NCBI GenBank assembly: GCA_029204045.2
Contig: CM055068.1
Span: forward strand, 31,509,587-31,573,586
Reading direction: 5' to 3'
DNA from: Tillandsia leiboldiana
Taxonomy: Eukaryota > Streptophyta > Magnoliopsida > Poales > Bromeliaceae
Length of the DNA stretch: 64,000 nucleotides
The stretch's first letter is position 1. Every line of letters begins with the position of its first letter. The notes under the pieces are model-generated. The model ran no database searches, was not told the DNA's origin, and saw nothing but the letters and a program-made list of their open reading frames with translations. Shown here piece by piece: positions 47,564-57,083 of the stretch. Both the position numbers and the translations under genes were made by a program.

Positions 47564-47894
47564 GTGGACGTGCAAACGGTGGAGCGCGAGGTCCGAAGAA
47601 ATTGAAGGAGGGGTTAAATCCGTGGAGATGGTAATCACCTTGTTATTCTTCTTTTCTTAGTGGATTGTTATTGCGTGGACATCCAACCGGTCAGCGCAAG
47701 GTCCGAAGAAGCTGAAGGAGGGGTTGAGTCCATGGAGTCGGTAATCACCTTGTTATTCTTCTATTCTTAGTGGATTGTTATTGCGTGGACATCCAACCGG
47801 TCAGCGCAAGGTCCGAAGAAGCTGAAGGAGGGGTTGAGTCCGTGGAGTCGGTAATCACCTTGTTATTCTTCTATTCTTAGTGGATTGTTATTGC
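47564..47894 (+). repeat. 110-bp tandem triplication
   Basis: Three units starting GTGGACATCCAACCGG (first unit diverged), each with GGTCCGAAGAAGCTGAAGG and GGTAATCACCTTGTTATTC. Copies A and C have one such unit. The second and third units differ at one or two positions, so the gain is recent. Confidence 0.95.
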
Positions 47895-48626
47895 GTGTTG
47901 GTCCCGTGGTTTTTCTCCTGGATTGGAGTTTCCACGTATATCTCGGTGTGCTGTTTTTATTTTCCGAATTGGTTTTTATTTTGCACTGAGATTTGGTTTT
48001 ATAAGCATTACACCTATTCACCCCCCCTCTAGTTGTTTGATAGTACCTATTTAGATCCTTGTGGATCCTTTAAAAACCTACATTCCGTGCCGCGCCACTC
48101 CTCGATAAACGTGCCGTTTTGCCTCGAAAAACGCGCACTTCATCCGGGCTCCAAATCCAACAAATAAATAGTCCATTCCTAGCGATTTCGCGCGCTGAAT
48201 CCAAAAATGATGTCCATTTTCCCAAATTCTCATCCGAAAATTGCGGAGTGCCCCCGGATAGCCCACTTGATCCGATTTTCCACGCCGGGTCCAAATCTGA
48301 AGTCCGATTTGCCAAAATACAACTCTAAAAATTCCCGATGGCAGCCGGAGAGGTAACATTAATCCAGAATTTGCCCGGAGTCCAATTTTGACATCTGAAT
48401 CGCGCGAAATCACTTCCAAACACCCGACGGGTCCTCCAAATTCCCACGGGGTCTCCTTATAAGCCCGAAGCCCACCACTTGTGTCCAAATTGCGCGCAGC
48501 CAACACGACGCACCACGCACGCCTCCAGTGATGCAAGCTAAATCCCAAATTGCACCACAAATCCACGGCCCCTAAAAGCTGCCAAACAACCGGCGAACCC
48601 TACGAAAGAGATTCCGGGACCTCACA

Positions 48627-48641
48627 CCCTCCCCCACTAAA
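48627..48641 (-). promoter_or_regulatory. Polypurine tract of E7
   Basis: AGTGGGGGAGGG on the minus strand, abutting the LTR. The codons before it read FEDETFF-stop, the relic end of pol. Confidence 0.82.
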
Positions 48642-49370
48642 AGAAAGTTTCGTCCTCGAAACTAGATCAAGCCCATCAGGAGTCAAGAATACACGGCTAG
48701 GTATCTAACAATATGCCTCCAGCTCCCTAAACCCCACTCGCTCCTCGTGATTACCCCGCAACAACAACAACAAGTACGGTATGACCCGATGTGCAATTCT
48801 CTCATCTCTCGAGCCAGAAATTGCAACGGGCGTCCCTCGTACTCCAATAATCACAGATCTCAAGGGGCAAGTCAATCACGGCGAGGAAACATCACATCAC
48901 TACTGAGCTGAGACGTGAAAAACTAAAGGGCTCCACTAAAAGGCTGGGGGAAACTGAAATAACCACAAGTGTAACACGCACCAAACCACAACATGGTGCC
49001 AACCTCAACAAGACGACCCGAGCATACCCGCATATTAATCCAATAAGGAAGGGAATCCAATACGCTGGGGTCTTCACTCGGTTACCTCCCGATCCGAAAC
49101 CACTCGAGTGGACAACACAACTGCAGGCTACCCTCAAAAGGGATCCACAAGAGACACAATCTCGTGCCACAGTTGGTCGCTCAATATGCTATCATAACCC
49201 CAACGGACCCACGGGTCGAAGTCGATCCCTTAACTAATAAAGAACACCCTGACGGAAACCAAACCGTCGGTGAACGGGACTGGAAACTGGCTCACAAGGC
49301 GATCATAAAGCTGATGCCCAAACTCGCGGTCAAAGTCCAAAACATCCACAAAACTCTCACCGTTGTATAC
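48642..49370 (-). other. E7 internal tail, non-coding
   Basis: Homologous to 2019-2700 of E1, including the CAACAACAACAA stretch. No open frame of note. Confidence 0.65.
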
Positions 49371-49785
49371 CTAAAACGTGGCATCACTGCCGTGCACCAA
49401 CGGCGTGGCATCACCACCGTGTATCAACGGTGTGGCATCACCACCGTGTATCAACGGTGTGGCATCATCACCGTGTATCAACGGTGTGGCATCACTGCCG
49501 TGTATCAACGGTGTGGCATCATCACCGTGTATCAACGGTGTGGCATCACTGCCGTGCACCAACGGCGTGGCATCACTGCCGTGCACCAACGGCGTGGCAT
49601 CACCACCGTGTATCAACGGTGTGGCATCATCACCGTGTATCAACGGTGTGGCATCACCACCGTGTATCAACGGTGTGGCATCACCACCGTGTATCAACGG
49701 TGTGGCATCATCACCGTGTATCAACGGTGTGGCATCACCACCGTGTATCAACGGTGTGGTATCACTCAAGCATCAAGGCCTTAGA
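49371..49785. repeat. 27-bp minisatellite, about 15 copies, hairpin-forming
   Basis: Units of ggtgtggcatcaccaccgtg plus tatcaac. Each unit contains CACCGT-gtatca-ACGGTG; the three units with the changed right arm ACGGC also have the changed left arm GCCGT. One unit is mixed. Because 27 is divisible by 3 all frames remain open, so the predicted proteins on both strands are artefacts. Confidence 0.95.
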
Positions 49786-49846
49786 TCCTCACAGTAACAT
49801 ACCCTACACTACCTCGGAATCCCGGAGCTGAGGAAGGGCCAAAAGA

Positions 49847-50890
49847 TCAACGGGCCAAAAACCAGGACCCCAACTGCACTGGGCAGGACCAATAGCACCC
49901 ATCTATGTGCAACACGTGATCAGGTATCTGAACCTCACGAGCACAAGCTAAGGGTCCTATCTCTAGCCCATAGATCAATGCAAATGCCCTACAGAAGAAA
50001 AGAATGCGATGCTCTGGTAACAAATAACGCTCAAGTGCGTGAAGGGGAGATAAGATTAATACCTGCCACCACATGGCTAGATGCCCCCGAATCCTCATCC
50101 TGTGCGACATAGACGCTCTCGCTCGGGGGTGGTCGTCCGTCGGACTGCCGCGAAGAAGTGGCCCTAACTATCTGGCCATAATCTGTCGAAGCTCCGCCTG
50201 TCTGGAAGAGCGGAGGAGGAGGAGCCGAAGCTACCAATGCGACTGATGACCCCACTTTAGGTCAAGACCATGATCTGTGCCCTGTCTGTGGTCACACTAC
50301 GGCGCAGAATGCAGCCCACCACAAAGGACACAGTCATCCCGCTGCTGCTGATACACCGGCTGTGGAGAACCTCCTGGTCTCTGTCTCCTCTGAGACTCAC
50401 GACCCTCAGACTGGGATCGTGGCGGCCCCGGGGGTCTCGATCTATTCGACTGTCCAAACCCAGGCGGCACTGGATGCCTCTCCCTGGAGTTGGTCCCTGG
50501 CGCTCCGTCCCTCTCTGACATGATCACTGATCCTCGGTCAACCCGCTAAGCATGCTCACTCGCTGCATCTAACGTTGGCACCCGCCGAGAATACACCAAG
50601 TGATAGATATTCCACTGCAATCCTTTCTCAACTAGCTCAACATCCTGGATCTCATCCAGGAGACATGGGGTACACTACTCAACAATCGCAAAACTCGCGA
50701 ACATACTCCAGAAGAGGTCGACTCCCCTGCTGCAGGAGTCTAAGATCCCCTTCCAGTTTCTGCTTACACTGTCAGGAAAATTGGCCCTGAGCAGCAAAGC
50801 ACGAAACTGGTTCCAAGTTAACAACTGAGCTCCTGGTAGTCCAACAGGACGAACTCGACGCCACCAAATCTCGGCGCCCTGTCAGACCAT
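49847..50890 (-). pseudogene. gag: Second gag-protease segment in E7
   Basis: Right to left on the minus strand: gag core (WWRRVRPVGLPGAQLL...NQFRALLLRANFPDSV, 50890-50700), a Pro/Gln/Arg-rich stretch with CVLCGG (50527-50297), then protease-like FFCRAFALIYGLEIGPLAC and CPVQLGSW (50110-49847). Stops and frameshifts separate them and the DTG motif is lost. It stands where integrase would be expected, downstream of RNase H, so E7 is a composite. Confidence 0.75.
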
Positions 50891-50907
50891 CTCAATCTCA
50901 GTAAAGC

Positions 50908-51095
50908 AACCACCTGGTAACTCGACCAGGGCATGTACCCACCTGGTAACCCGACCAGGGGTATGTACCCATCTGGTAGCTCGGCCAGTGGAAGGTGTCC
51001 TCCTGGTAACTCGGCCAGGACATGTGTCCACCTGGTAACTCAGCCAGGGCATGTGCCCACCTGGTAACTCAGCCAGGGGCAATGTATCCATCTGC
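50908..51095. repeat. 29-30 bp tandem array, six units, hairpin-forming
   Basis: Units contain CCTGGTAACTCGACCAGG or variants, pairing CCTGGT with ACCAGG or GCCAGG. It fills the junction between RNase H and the second gag segment. Confidence 0.9.
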
Positions 51096-51146
51096 TACAA
51101 CATTGGCCTTGTCGGGATAATAAAGGATGCTCAAATCATAGTCCTT
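51096..51146 (-). pseudogene. pol: E7 RNase H/integrase linker remnant
   Basis: Minus strand reads DYDLSILYYPDKANVVAD, the usual linker before ALSRK of gypsy pol. It continues directly from WLELLK at 61938 on the other side of the copia insertion. After VVAD the frame runs into the tandem array. Confidence 0.85.
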
Positions 51147-51373
51147 TGTTACGGAATTTGAGTTGGCGTAGTTTCGTGAAAGTCTCAAGTCTTGAAGATT
51201 GAAGGTGAAGAAAGTTGGATCTTTTAACTCAATCTCAAGAAAGAAGAATTCAAAAGGATCAGGTATGTTTAACTAAAGATTTTGTGTGATCCGAATACTT
51301 CTTGTAGTGTAGAAACACTTGGAAGAATCTTTCATTGCATAAAAATCAAAAACTGGACTTGGGACATGTTCAG

Positions 51374-51654
51374 GATCCGGATCAGGTTGTTCGATCCGGA
51401 TCCCGAAGGTGGTTCGTTCATACACCAGTTCAATCCGGATCGTAGCCTCTTGATCCGGATCCCGAACACTTAGTTTACCATCTTCCTTGAACGATCCGGA
51501 TCAGGCTTCGCAATCCGGATCCCGAACGTTGATGTTTGGTGAACTGTATGAACGATCCGGATCAAGCACTTCGATCCGGATCCCGAACCTTCGTTTTTCT
51601 GGAACTGGCTGACTCGTTACGACGATCCGGATCACAGCTAGTCCGATCCGGATC
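51374..51654. repeat. GATCCGGATC palindrome array, 10 units, 5-prime LTR
   Basis: Ten 10-bp units, eight GATCCGGATC and two AATCCGGATC, at 15-40 bp spacing in the U3-like region just upstream of the TATA box. Palindromic motif clusters are a known trait of Sirevirus LTRs and are thought to be regulatory; this motif is the version used here. Confidence 0.95.
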
Positions 51655-51720
51655 GCCGTCCGTAAAATTTCCAGAAATGTTAGGTTTTTGATTCTTATCT
51701 CCTTCCTAGGGTTTCTAACC

Positions 51721-51729
51721 TATAAATAG
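51721..51729 (+). promoter_or_regulatory. TATA box of Sirevirus copy C
   Basis: CTATAAATAGACC, about 65 bases after the last palindrome. Conserved at 61158-61165, in copy D near 47196 and in copy A near 12330. It should start the genomic RNA about 30 bases downstream. Confidence 0.75.
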
Positions 51730-52012
51730 ACCCTATGACTCTTTTTTTAGGGCTAATCCACTGTGAATCGAAATAGCCGTCATTTTCATATATCATCTTT
51801 TACGGCTCTAGATCCACATATAGAGAAGAAAGGAAATCATTAGAGAATACTCTATGTTTCTTCATCTATATTGATTAGTTTGATTCTAGGTTTTCATACT
51901 CACATCTTGAGTTGAATCAAACTAATGAATACTTAGATGGTATTTCCGATCTATCTTTGATCTAAGTATTCGGCGGATCATCACCACCCAAAACAACGAT
52001 TTACCCTAAAAA

Positions 52013-52195
52013 TCGGCGCGTGGATTCGCGTGTCCTTGTGGATTCAAGGTTCAACCGCTCTCGTGGATTCGGAGCGAGGCACGTTCGTGGATTCGAAGGG
52101 TGCTATTGGGTGAAGACCGTGGATTCGGTCGGACGTCGTGGATTCGACGTTGGATGCCGTGGATTCGGCGTTGGGCGCAGATCGTGGATTCGAGA
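52013..52195 (+). repeat. Mini-hairpin array, eight units, 5-prime LTR
   Basis: Eight TGGATT loops closed by CG/CG, with different complementary outer stems: GCGCG/CGCGT, CCTTG/CAAGG, CGCTC(T)CG/CGGAGCG, TTCG/CGAA, GACCG/CGGTC, ACGTCG/CGACGT, ATGCCG/CGGCGT and TCG/CGA. They lie about 290-470 bases downstream of the TATA box, in transcribed leader. Confidence 0.93.
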
Positions 52196-52497
52196 AGCGT
52201 CGCGGAGCGAGCGGAGAAGATCCTCTAGGAGCATATGGAAAAGGTTGAGTCGTAAGTGTGTACGGTAAATCACCTTGTACGTGTTTTAATTCTAGTGGAT
52301 TTCTGCCGTGTTATCGGTCCCGTGGTTTTTTACTCCGGTGATGGAGTTTTCCACGTAAAAATCTTGCGTATTATTTTTATTTCCGCATTGGGTTCTTATC
52401 GCAACGATTTTTTGAGTGTTTATGCGTTTACACCTATTCACCCCCCTCTAGGTGTTTTTTCCCCTATTTAGATCCTTATTACATATAACCCAACAAG

Positions 52498-52509
52498 TGG
52501 TATCAGAGC
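52498..52509 (+). promoter_or_regulatory. Primer binding site (tRNA-iMet) of copy C
   Basis: TGGTATCAGAGC two bases after the LTR. Confidence 0.95.
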
Positions 52510-52528
52510 GGGAATAGGGTTGTAAACA

Positions 52529-54550
52529 ATGGTTGAAGGTGGAAACATCAACCGACCCCCGTTCTTCGATGGAACAAATTATGCGTACTGGAAAGTACGG
52601 ATGAAAGCCTTTTTAATTTCCATCGACGAACGGGTGTGGCAATCAATTGAATTAGGATGGTCTAATCCAACTGAACTTATTGGTGATGTTCGCACCTTAA
52701 AACCTAGGTCGAAATGGACCAAGGAAGAGTTAGATTCATCTTCTTACAATGGCAAGGGAATTAATGCTATCTTTAATGCCTTATCTCAAACTGAATTCTC
52801 TCGCGTCTCGGCATGTGAGACTGCGAAAGAAATCTGGGATGTTCTTCAGGTTACACATGAGGGAACTAACCTCGTGAAGATTCAGAAACTGCAAATGCTT
52901 ACGAGCAAGTTTGACTCTATCTTAATGGCAGAAAATGAATCTTTCACGGACTACTATACACGATTGCAAGACATCGTAAACTCATGTGCTAATCTGGGAG
53001 AGAAGATTCCAGAATTTAAGATTGTAAGAAAAATCTTAAGAACTCTTCCTGAACGATTTCGCCCAAAGGTTACTGCCATTGAAACTATTAAACACCCGGA
53101 CGAAATACGTGTAGAAGAATTAGTTGGTTCATTGCAAACTTATGAAATGACATTTACTACTAACAATTCTTCTGGAAAGGCATCCACTTCTAAGTCTTCA
53201 GGTTATGCGTTGAAAACAACTAAGGAAGAAGACGCGGATACGTCCTCCTCAGACGATGACGAGAACCTTTCTATGGAGGAATTTGAAAAGCAGCTCGCTC
53301 TCTTGACAAGGAAGTTTCGCCGCAACTTTCGAAGGGGTAATTCAAGCAAATCTCCATCCTTCGGAAAGTCGAACAAAGGCAAGGGTACTTCAGGTTACAA
53401 GTCAAGAAAGCAAGAGAACTTCTCAAAGGATAAGAAAAGTTCAGAAGGACAACTACAATGCTTCAAATGTCGAGGCTACGGCCACATTGCAACGGAATGT
53501 CCTAACAAGTATCCGGCAAAGAAGAAGGCGATGCAAGTCGTCACTTGGGATGACAACTCAACGTCAAATGAGTCGTCTTCGAGTGATGAAGAAAAGAGCT
53601 CCACCGCTTTCCACGCGTCCGTATCTTCACCCTTCATGTGCTTTATGGCAAATACATCTGAGTCGTTGTCCAACTCCACTGTTGAAAAGAATGCAACGGA
53701 CAACGAATTGGATGATTCGGAAGGTGAAGAATTTGCTCTAGCCTATCACAGATCTTTACGGGATTTAAAGAAACCGGCTAAGCAAAACAAGGGGTTGAGA
53801 GGGAGATTGCAGGATCTCGAAGAAGAAGTAAAAAGGGTAACTTCTCTCTCGACCGATCTTGAAGTGGAAAGGGATAAACTGATAAAAGAAAATGTTTTCC
53901 TTCAAGAGTCCAATGAGCAACTCGAGAAGAACTATATAGATATGGTGAACAAAGCGAACTATTTCTTAAAGCTCTACGGCGAGGCCCGACGGGAAAAATT
54001 GGAAATGACAGAGACCATTTGCCAACTCAAGGATGACTTACAGCAATTTTCCTTAGGAAGGAGTAAGTTGGATAAACTTCTTGGTCTAGGTCAAACAAAC
54101 AAGTTCGGCCTCGGATACAATCGAACTGAAGACAATTTTAGTTCGGTTGGGACAGTCTTTGTGCCTCAGTCGGTATCTCCTTCTCCGACACCGGAAATCA
54201 TGACAACCAACGACAACAAGCCTACTTCATCCTCTTCAGAATCATCAAGCACAAAGGTATGCTTTCGTTGTAATTTTGCAGGGCACATTGGAAGAAATTG
54301 CAAGATTGGAGCTCAAAGATCAAATCAACCACATCTTGCAACTGCTACCAATAAGTTCACTCCATGGAATTCAAAGAAGGATTTTCCTAAAGAAAAGGAC
54401 ATTGGTAGTACTTCAAACAAGACGATGACAAAAGAAAAAGACCAATCTTGCAAGACGTCTTCATCAAGGAAATCTTTTCAACCATTGCCAACATACTCCA
54501 AAACTCAAAAGGTTTGGGTATGCAAAGGTGAAACCCCTCCTTGTCTTTAA
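52529..54550 (+). CDS. gag: Sirevirus Gag protein, 673 residues
   Basis: Opens MVEGGNINRPPFFDGTNYAYW, the standard start of copia gag, 20 bases after the primer site. Residues about 1-210 form the copia gag domain. A Ser/Asp/Glu-rich linker follows, then knuckle CFKCRGYGHIATEC at about 311-324, an acidic stretch, a coiled-coil-like region at about 420-530 and a second knuckle CFRCNFAGHIGRNC at 578-591. The protein forms the particle and binds RNA. The frame ends soon after KVWVCKGE; in copy A the same point reads on into protease, so this stop comes from a deletion. Gag itself looks complete. Confidence 0.94.
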   Translation: MVEGGNINRPPFFDGTNYAYWKVRMKAFLISIDERVWQSIELGWSNPTELIGDVRTLKPRSKWTKEELDSSSYNGKGINAIFNALSQTEFSRVSACETAKEIWDVLQVTHEGTNLVKIQKLQMLTSKFDSILMAENESFTDYYTRLQDIVNSCANLGEKIPEFKIVRKILRTLPERFRPKVTAIETIKHPDEIRVEELVGSLQTYEMTFTTNNSSGKASTSKSSGYALKTTKEEDADTSSSDDDENLSMEEFEKQLALLTRKFRRNFRRGNSSKSPSFGKSNKGKGTSGYKSRKQENFSKDKKSSEGQLQCFKCRGYGHIATECPNKYPAKKKAMQVVTWDDNSTSNESSSSDEEKSSTAFHASVSSPFMCFMANTSESLSNSTVEKNATDNELDDSEGEEFALAYHRSLRDLKKPAKQNKGLRGRLQDLEEEVKRVTSLSTDLEVERDKLIKENVFLQESNEQLEKNYIDMVNKANYFLKLYGEARREKLEMTETICQLKDDLQQFSLGRSKLDKLLGLGQTNKFGLGYNRTEDNFSSVGTVFVPQSVSPSPTPEIMTTNDNKPTSSSSESSSTKVCFRCNFAGHIGRNCKIGAQRSNQPHLATATNKFTPWNSKKDFPKEKDIGSTSNKTMTKEKDQSCKTSSSRKSFQPLPTYSKTQKVWVCKGETPPCL

Positions 54551-54615
54551 TCGTTCTTCGATTAAATCTTGTGTAGTTTATGTATACTACTTTCTTTTCT
54601 TCTTTTTCTTTTGGC
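54551..54615 (+). other. Deletion scar replacing protease and integrase N-terminus
   Basis: A T-rich stretch of about 60 bases joins the gag end to integrase text GPTRQPSLGG-like. Nothing of the DSG protease or the HHCC domain is left. Confidence 0.8.
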
Positions 54616-57083
54616 CGACCCGTCAACCATCTTTGGGAGGTAAATGGTACATTTTTTTATTGGTTGATGATTTCTCTCGGTTTTCTTGGGTAGCATTTTT
54701 AAAAGAGAAAGCTGATACGTTTGACTCTTTTCATGAGATTTGCCATCGTATTATGATTGAAAAGAATGAAAAGATCATTCGTGTTAGAAGTGATAGAGGT
54801 GGAGAATTCATAAATTCAAAATTCATTGATTTTTGCACTTCAAATGGAATCAAACATGAATTCTCGGCACCCTATACACCTCAGCAGAATGGTGTTGTTG
54901 AGCGCAAGAACAGGGTTGTTCAAGAGATGGCGCGTGTGATGCTTCATAGCCGGAATTTACCGCTACATTTTTGGGCTGAAGCTGTGAACACCGCTGTCTA
55001 TGTCATTAATAGAGTTTACTTGCGCCCAGGAACTTTAAATACACCATATGAGCTGTGGTTTAGTAGAAAACCCAATATCAAATATTTTCGTGTCTTCGGG
55101 AGTCGATGTTACATTTTACGTGACCGTGAAAATCTTGGAAAGTTCGACTCTCGAAGTGATGAAGGGATCTTTTTGGGTTATTCTACGAATAGCAGAGCAT
55201 ATCGAGTATTTAACATTGAATCTAAGACGATCGTAGAATCTATAAATGTTAAAGTAGATGAAGCTTTTCACTTTGAAACTGGAAAATCTACCCTCGATAT
55301 CTCTCTAGATGATGATCCTCCTGCTAGTGCATCTTCTCATAATAATACTTCCAATATTAATGATGCATCTAATGGTTCTTCTAGTTTATCTGATGTGCAG
55401 GAATCATCTCATATATCTCCGAGTACTCCGTTTCAACAAACGTTACGAATCTCCAAGGATCATCCGGAATCGAATATTATTGGAGATCCACAAGAAGGAG
55501 TCAGAACTCGGAGGCAGTTGGTTTGTGGATTTGCTTGCTACGTATCTTTAATCGAACCAAAGAACATAGATGAAGCTCTTCAGGATGACTACTGGATTAA
55601 AGCATTGCAGGAAGAGCTCCATCAATTTGAGCGAAACAAAGTCTGGGAATTAACAAAGCCTCCAAAGCAACACAATGTGATAGGTACCAAATGGATCTTC
55701 AAGAACAAGAAAAATGAGGATGGTACTATCATCAGGAACAAGGCACGATTAGTTGCTCAAGGCTACTCTCAAGTAGAAGGTATAGACTTTGATGAAACCT
55801 TCGCCCCTATAGCTAGACTCGAGTCCATTCGTATACTATTCGCTATTGCTTGTCATTTTAAAATCAAATTATTTCAAATGGACGTTAAGAGCGCATTTCT
55901 AAATGGGTTTTTAAATGAGGAAGTTTATGTGGCTCAACCGAAAGGTTTTGTAGATCATAAACAACCTAACCATGTTTTTCGTTTGAAAAAGGCTCTTTAC
56001 GGTCTGAAACAAGCACCGCGAGCATGGTACGAAAGGTTAACAAAGCACCTTTTGGAGAAGGGCTATACTCGAGGGGGAGCTGATAGGACTCTCTTTGTGA
56101 AGCATTATCAAAGCAATTTCATTGTAGCACAAATCTATGTCGATGACATTGTATTTGGCGCAACAAGAGATAATGATGCTTCTAAATTCGCGGAGACCAT
56201 GGAAAGCGAATTTGAGATGTCCATGATGGGCGAATTGACTTATTTCCTTGGATTGCAAATTAAACAAAATGATGAAGGTATTCACTTGAGTCAATCCAAG
56301 TATGCAATGGAGTTGGTCAAAAAGTTTGATCTAGAAAATTGTAAAGATTTTCCGACTCCAATGGGAACTAGCCACAAGGGACTTGGAAGTGATTCACATA
56401 GTGAGAATGTAGACGAGAAACTGTATCGAAGTATGATTGGAAGTCTACTTTACCTCACGGCTAGTCGCCCGGATATATCTTTTGGTGTTGGGATTTGCGC
56501 GAGATATCAATCAGCACCAAAGGAGGTTCACCTGAAAGCGGTGAAAAGGATCATCCGGTATATCAAAGGATCAATTAATTTCGGAATTTGGTATCCTATG
56601 GGAACAAGTTTGGATATTGTTGGATACTCAGATGCCGATTGGGCAGGATCAGTGGATGATCGGAAAAGCACGAGTGGTGCATGCTTCTATCTTGGCCATT
56701 GCCTTGTTGCATGGCACAGTAAAAAGCAGAACTGCATAGCACTCTCGACTGCCGAAGCGGAATACATTTCAGCTGGAAGTTGCTCAACTCAACTCATTTG
56801 GATGAAAAGCGTATTGAGCGACTTCCGCATTTCAGCATCTTCGGTAACAATACTTTGTGACAACACTAGTGCAATTAACATTTCTAAAAACCCTGTGTTG
56901 CACTCTAGAACAAAACATATTGAACTTAGATATCATTTTCTTAGAGAGCTAGTTGAATCAAATACTCTTCAACTTTCATATATTTCAACTGAGGATCAAT
57001 TAGCTGACATTCTAACAAAACCTTTGGATCAAAAACGTTTTATTCATTTACGAAAAGCAATTGGGATGCTTTCCTTGAAATAA
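54600..57083 (+). CDS. pol: Sirevirus Pol: integrase core, RT, RNase H (N-terminally deleted)
   Basis: One open frame, different from gag. The first ATG of the frame is at 54528, but residues before PSLGGKW come from the deletion scar. Integrase core shows VDDFSRF, RSDRGGEF and PQQNGVVERKN (D, D, E). RT shows QMDVKSAFLNG and YVDDI near residues 450 and 537. RNase H shows SDADWAGSVDDRKSTSG, STAEAEY and CDNTSA, ending IGMLSLK. It would copy RNA to DNA and insert it, but with no protease upstream the polyprotein cannot be cut unless another element helps. No ATG suited to independent translation is evident. Confidence 0.93.
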   Translation, partial: FFFFWPTRQPSLGGKWYIFLLVDDFSRFSWVAFLKEKADTFDSFHEICHRIMIEKNEKIIRVRSDRGGEFINSKFIDFCTSNGIKHEFSAPYTPQQNGVVERKNRVVQEMARVMLHSRNLPLHFWAEAVNTAVYVINRVYLRPGTLNTPYELWFSRKPNIKYFRVFGSRCYILRDRENLGKFDSRSDEGIFLGYSTNSRAYRVFNIESKTIVESINVKVDEAFHFETGKSTLDISLDDDPPASASSHNNTSNINDASNGSSSLSDVQESSHISPSTPFQQTLRISKDHPESNIIGDPQEGVRTRRQLVCGFACYVSLIEPKNIDEALQDDYWIKALQEELHQFERNKVWELTKPPKQHNVIGTKWIFKNKKNEDGTIIRNKARLVAQGYSQVEGIDFDETFAPIARLESIRILFAIACHFKIKLFQMDVKSAFLNGFLNEEVYVAQPKGFVDHKQPNHVFRLKKALYGLKQAPRAWYERLTKHLLEKGYTRGGADRTLFVKHYQSNFIVAQIYVDDIVFGATRDNDASKFAETMESEFEMSMMGELTYFLGLQIKQNDEGIHLSQSKYAMELVKKFDLENCKDFPTPMGTSHKGLGSDSHSENVDEKLYRSMIGSLLYLTASRPDISFGVGICARYQSAPKEVHLKAVKRIIRYIKGSINFGIWYPMGTSLDIVGYSDADWAGSVDDRKSTSGACFYLGHCLVAWHSKKQNCIALSTAEAEYISAGSCSTQLIWMKSVLSDFRISASSVTILCDNTSAINISKNPVLHSRTKHIELRYHFLRELVESNTLQLSYISTEDQLADILTKPLDQKRFIHLRKAIGMLSLK

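Larger units (their letters stand above)
46578..48082 (+). mobile_element. Solo Sirevirus LTR (copy D), 1.5 kb
   Basis: Starts TGTTACGGCATTTTGG and ends ACCTACA. The flank TTCCG at 46573-46577 recurs at 48083-48087. It is a diverged relative of the LTR of copy C with the same order: GATCCGGATC array, TATA box (CTATAAATAG near 47196), TGGATT mini-hairpins, TTCCACGTA block, CACCTATTCACCCCCC block. It has gained a 110-bp triplication. Confidence 0.94.
43740..48626 (-). repeat. 3-prime LTR of gypsy element E7 (with nested copia LTR)
   Basis: Starts TGTGAGGTCCC at 48626 next to a purine tract and ends GGGCGTGACA at 43740 on the minus strand. Without the nested copia LTR at 46578-48082 it is about 3.4 kb. 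The 5-prime LTR lies beyond the window. It holds a 31-bp array and GC-rich text with dense CGCGC at 46200-46560. Confidence 0.85.
51147..52495 (+). repeat. 5-prime LTR of Sirevirus copy C
   Basis: TGTTACGGAATTTGAG ... ATAACCCAACA, 1349 bp. Same length as the 3-prime LTR at 60584-61932. Confidence 0.98.

Noticed and set aside
49371..49785. CRISPR array
   Set aside because: Repeats are contiguous with no unique spacers, in plant DNA.
49164..49831. Three overlapping repeat proteins on plus and one on minus
   Set aside because: 27-bp period is divisible by three, so frames stay open in all phases; no start context or homology.
51750..51765. AATCCA near the transcription start as kissing partner of the TGGATT loops
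   Set aside because: The complement is not present at the matching place in copy D, so I do not count it.
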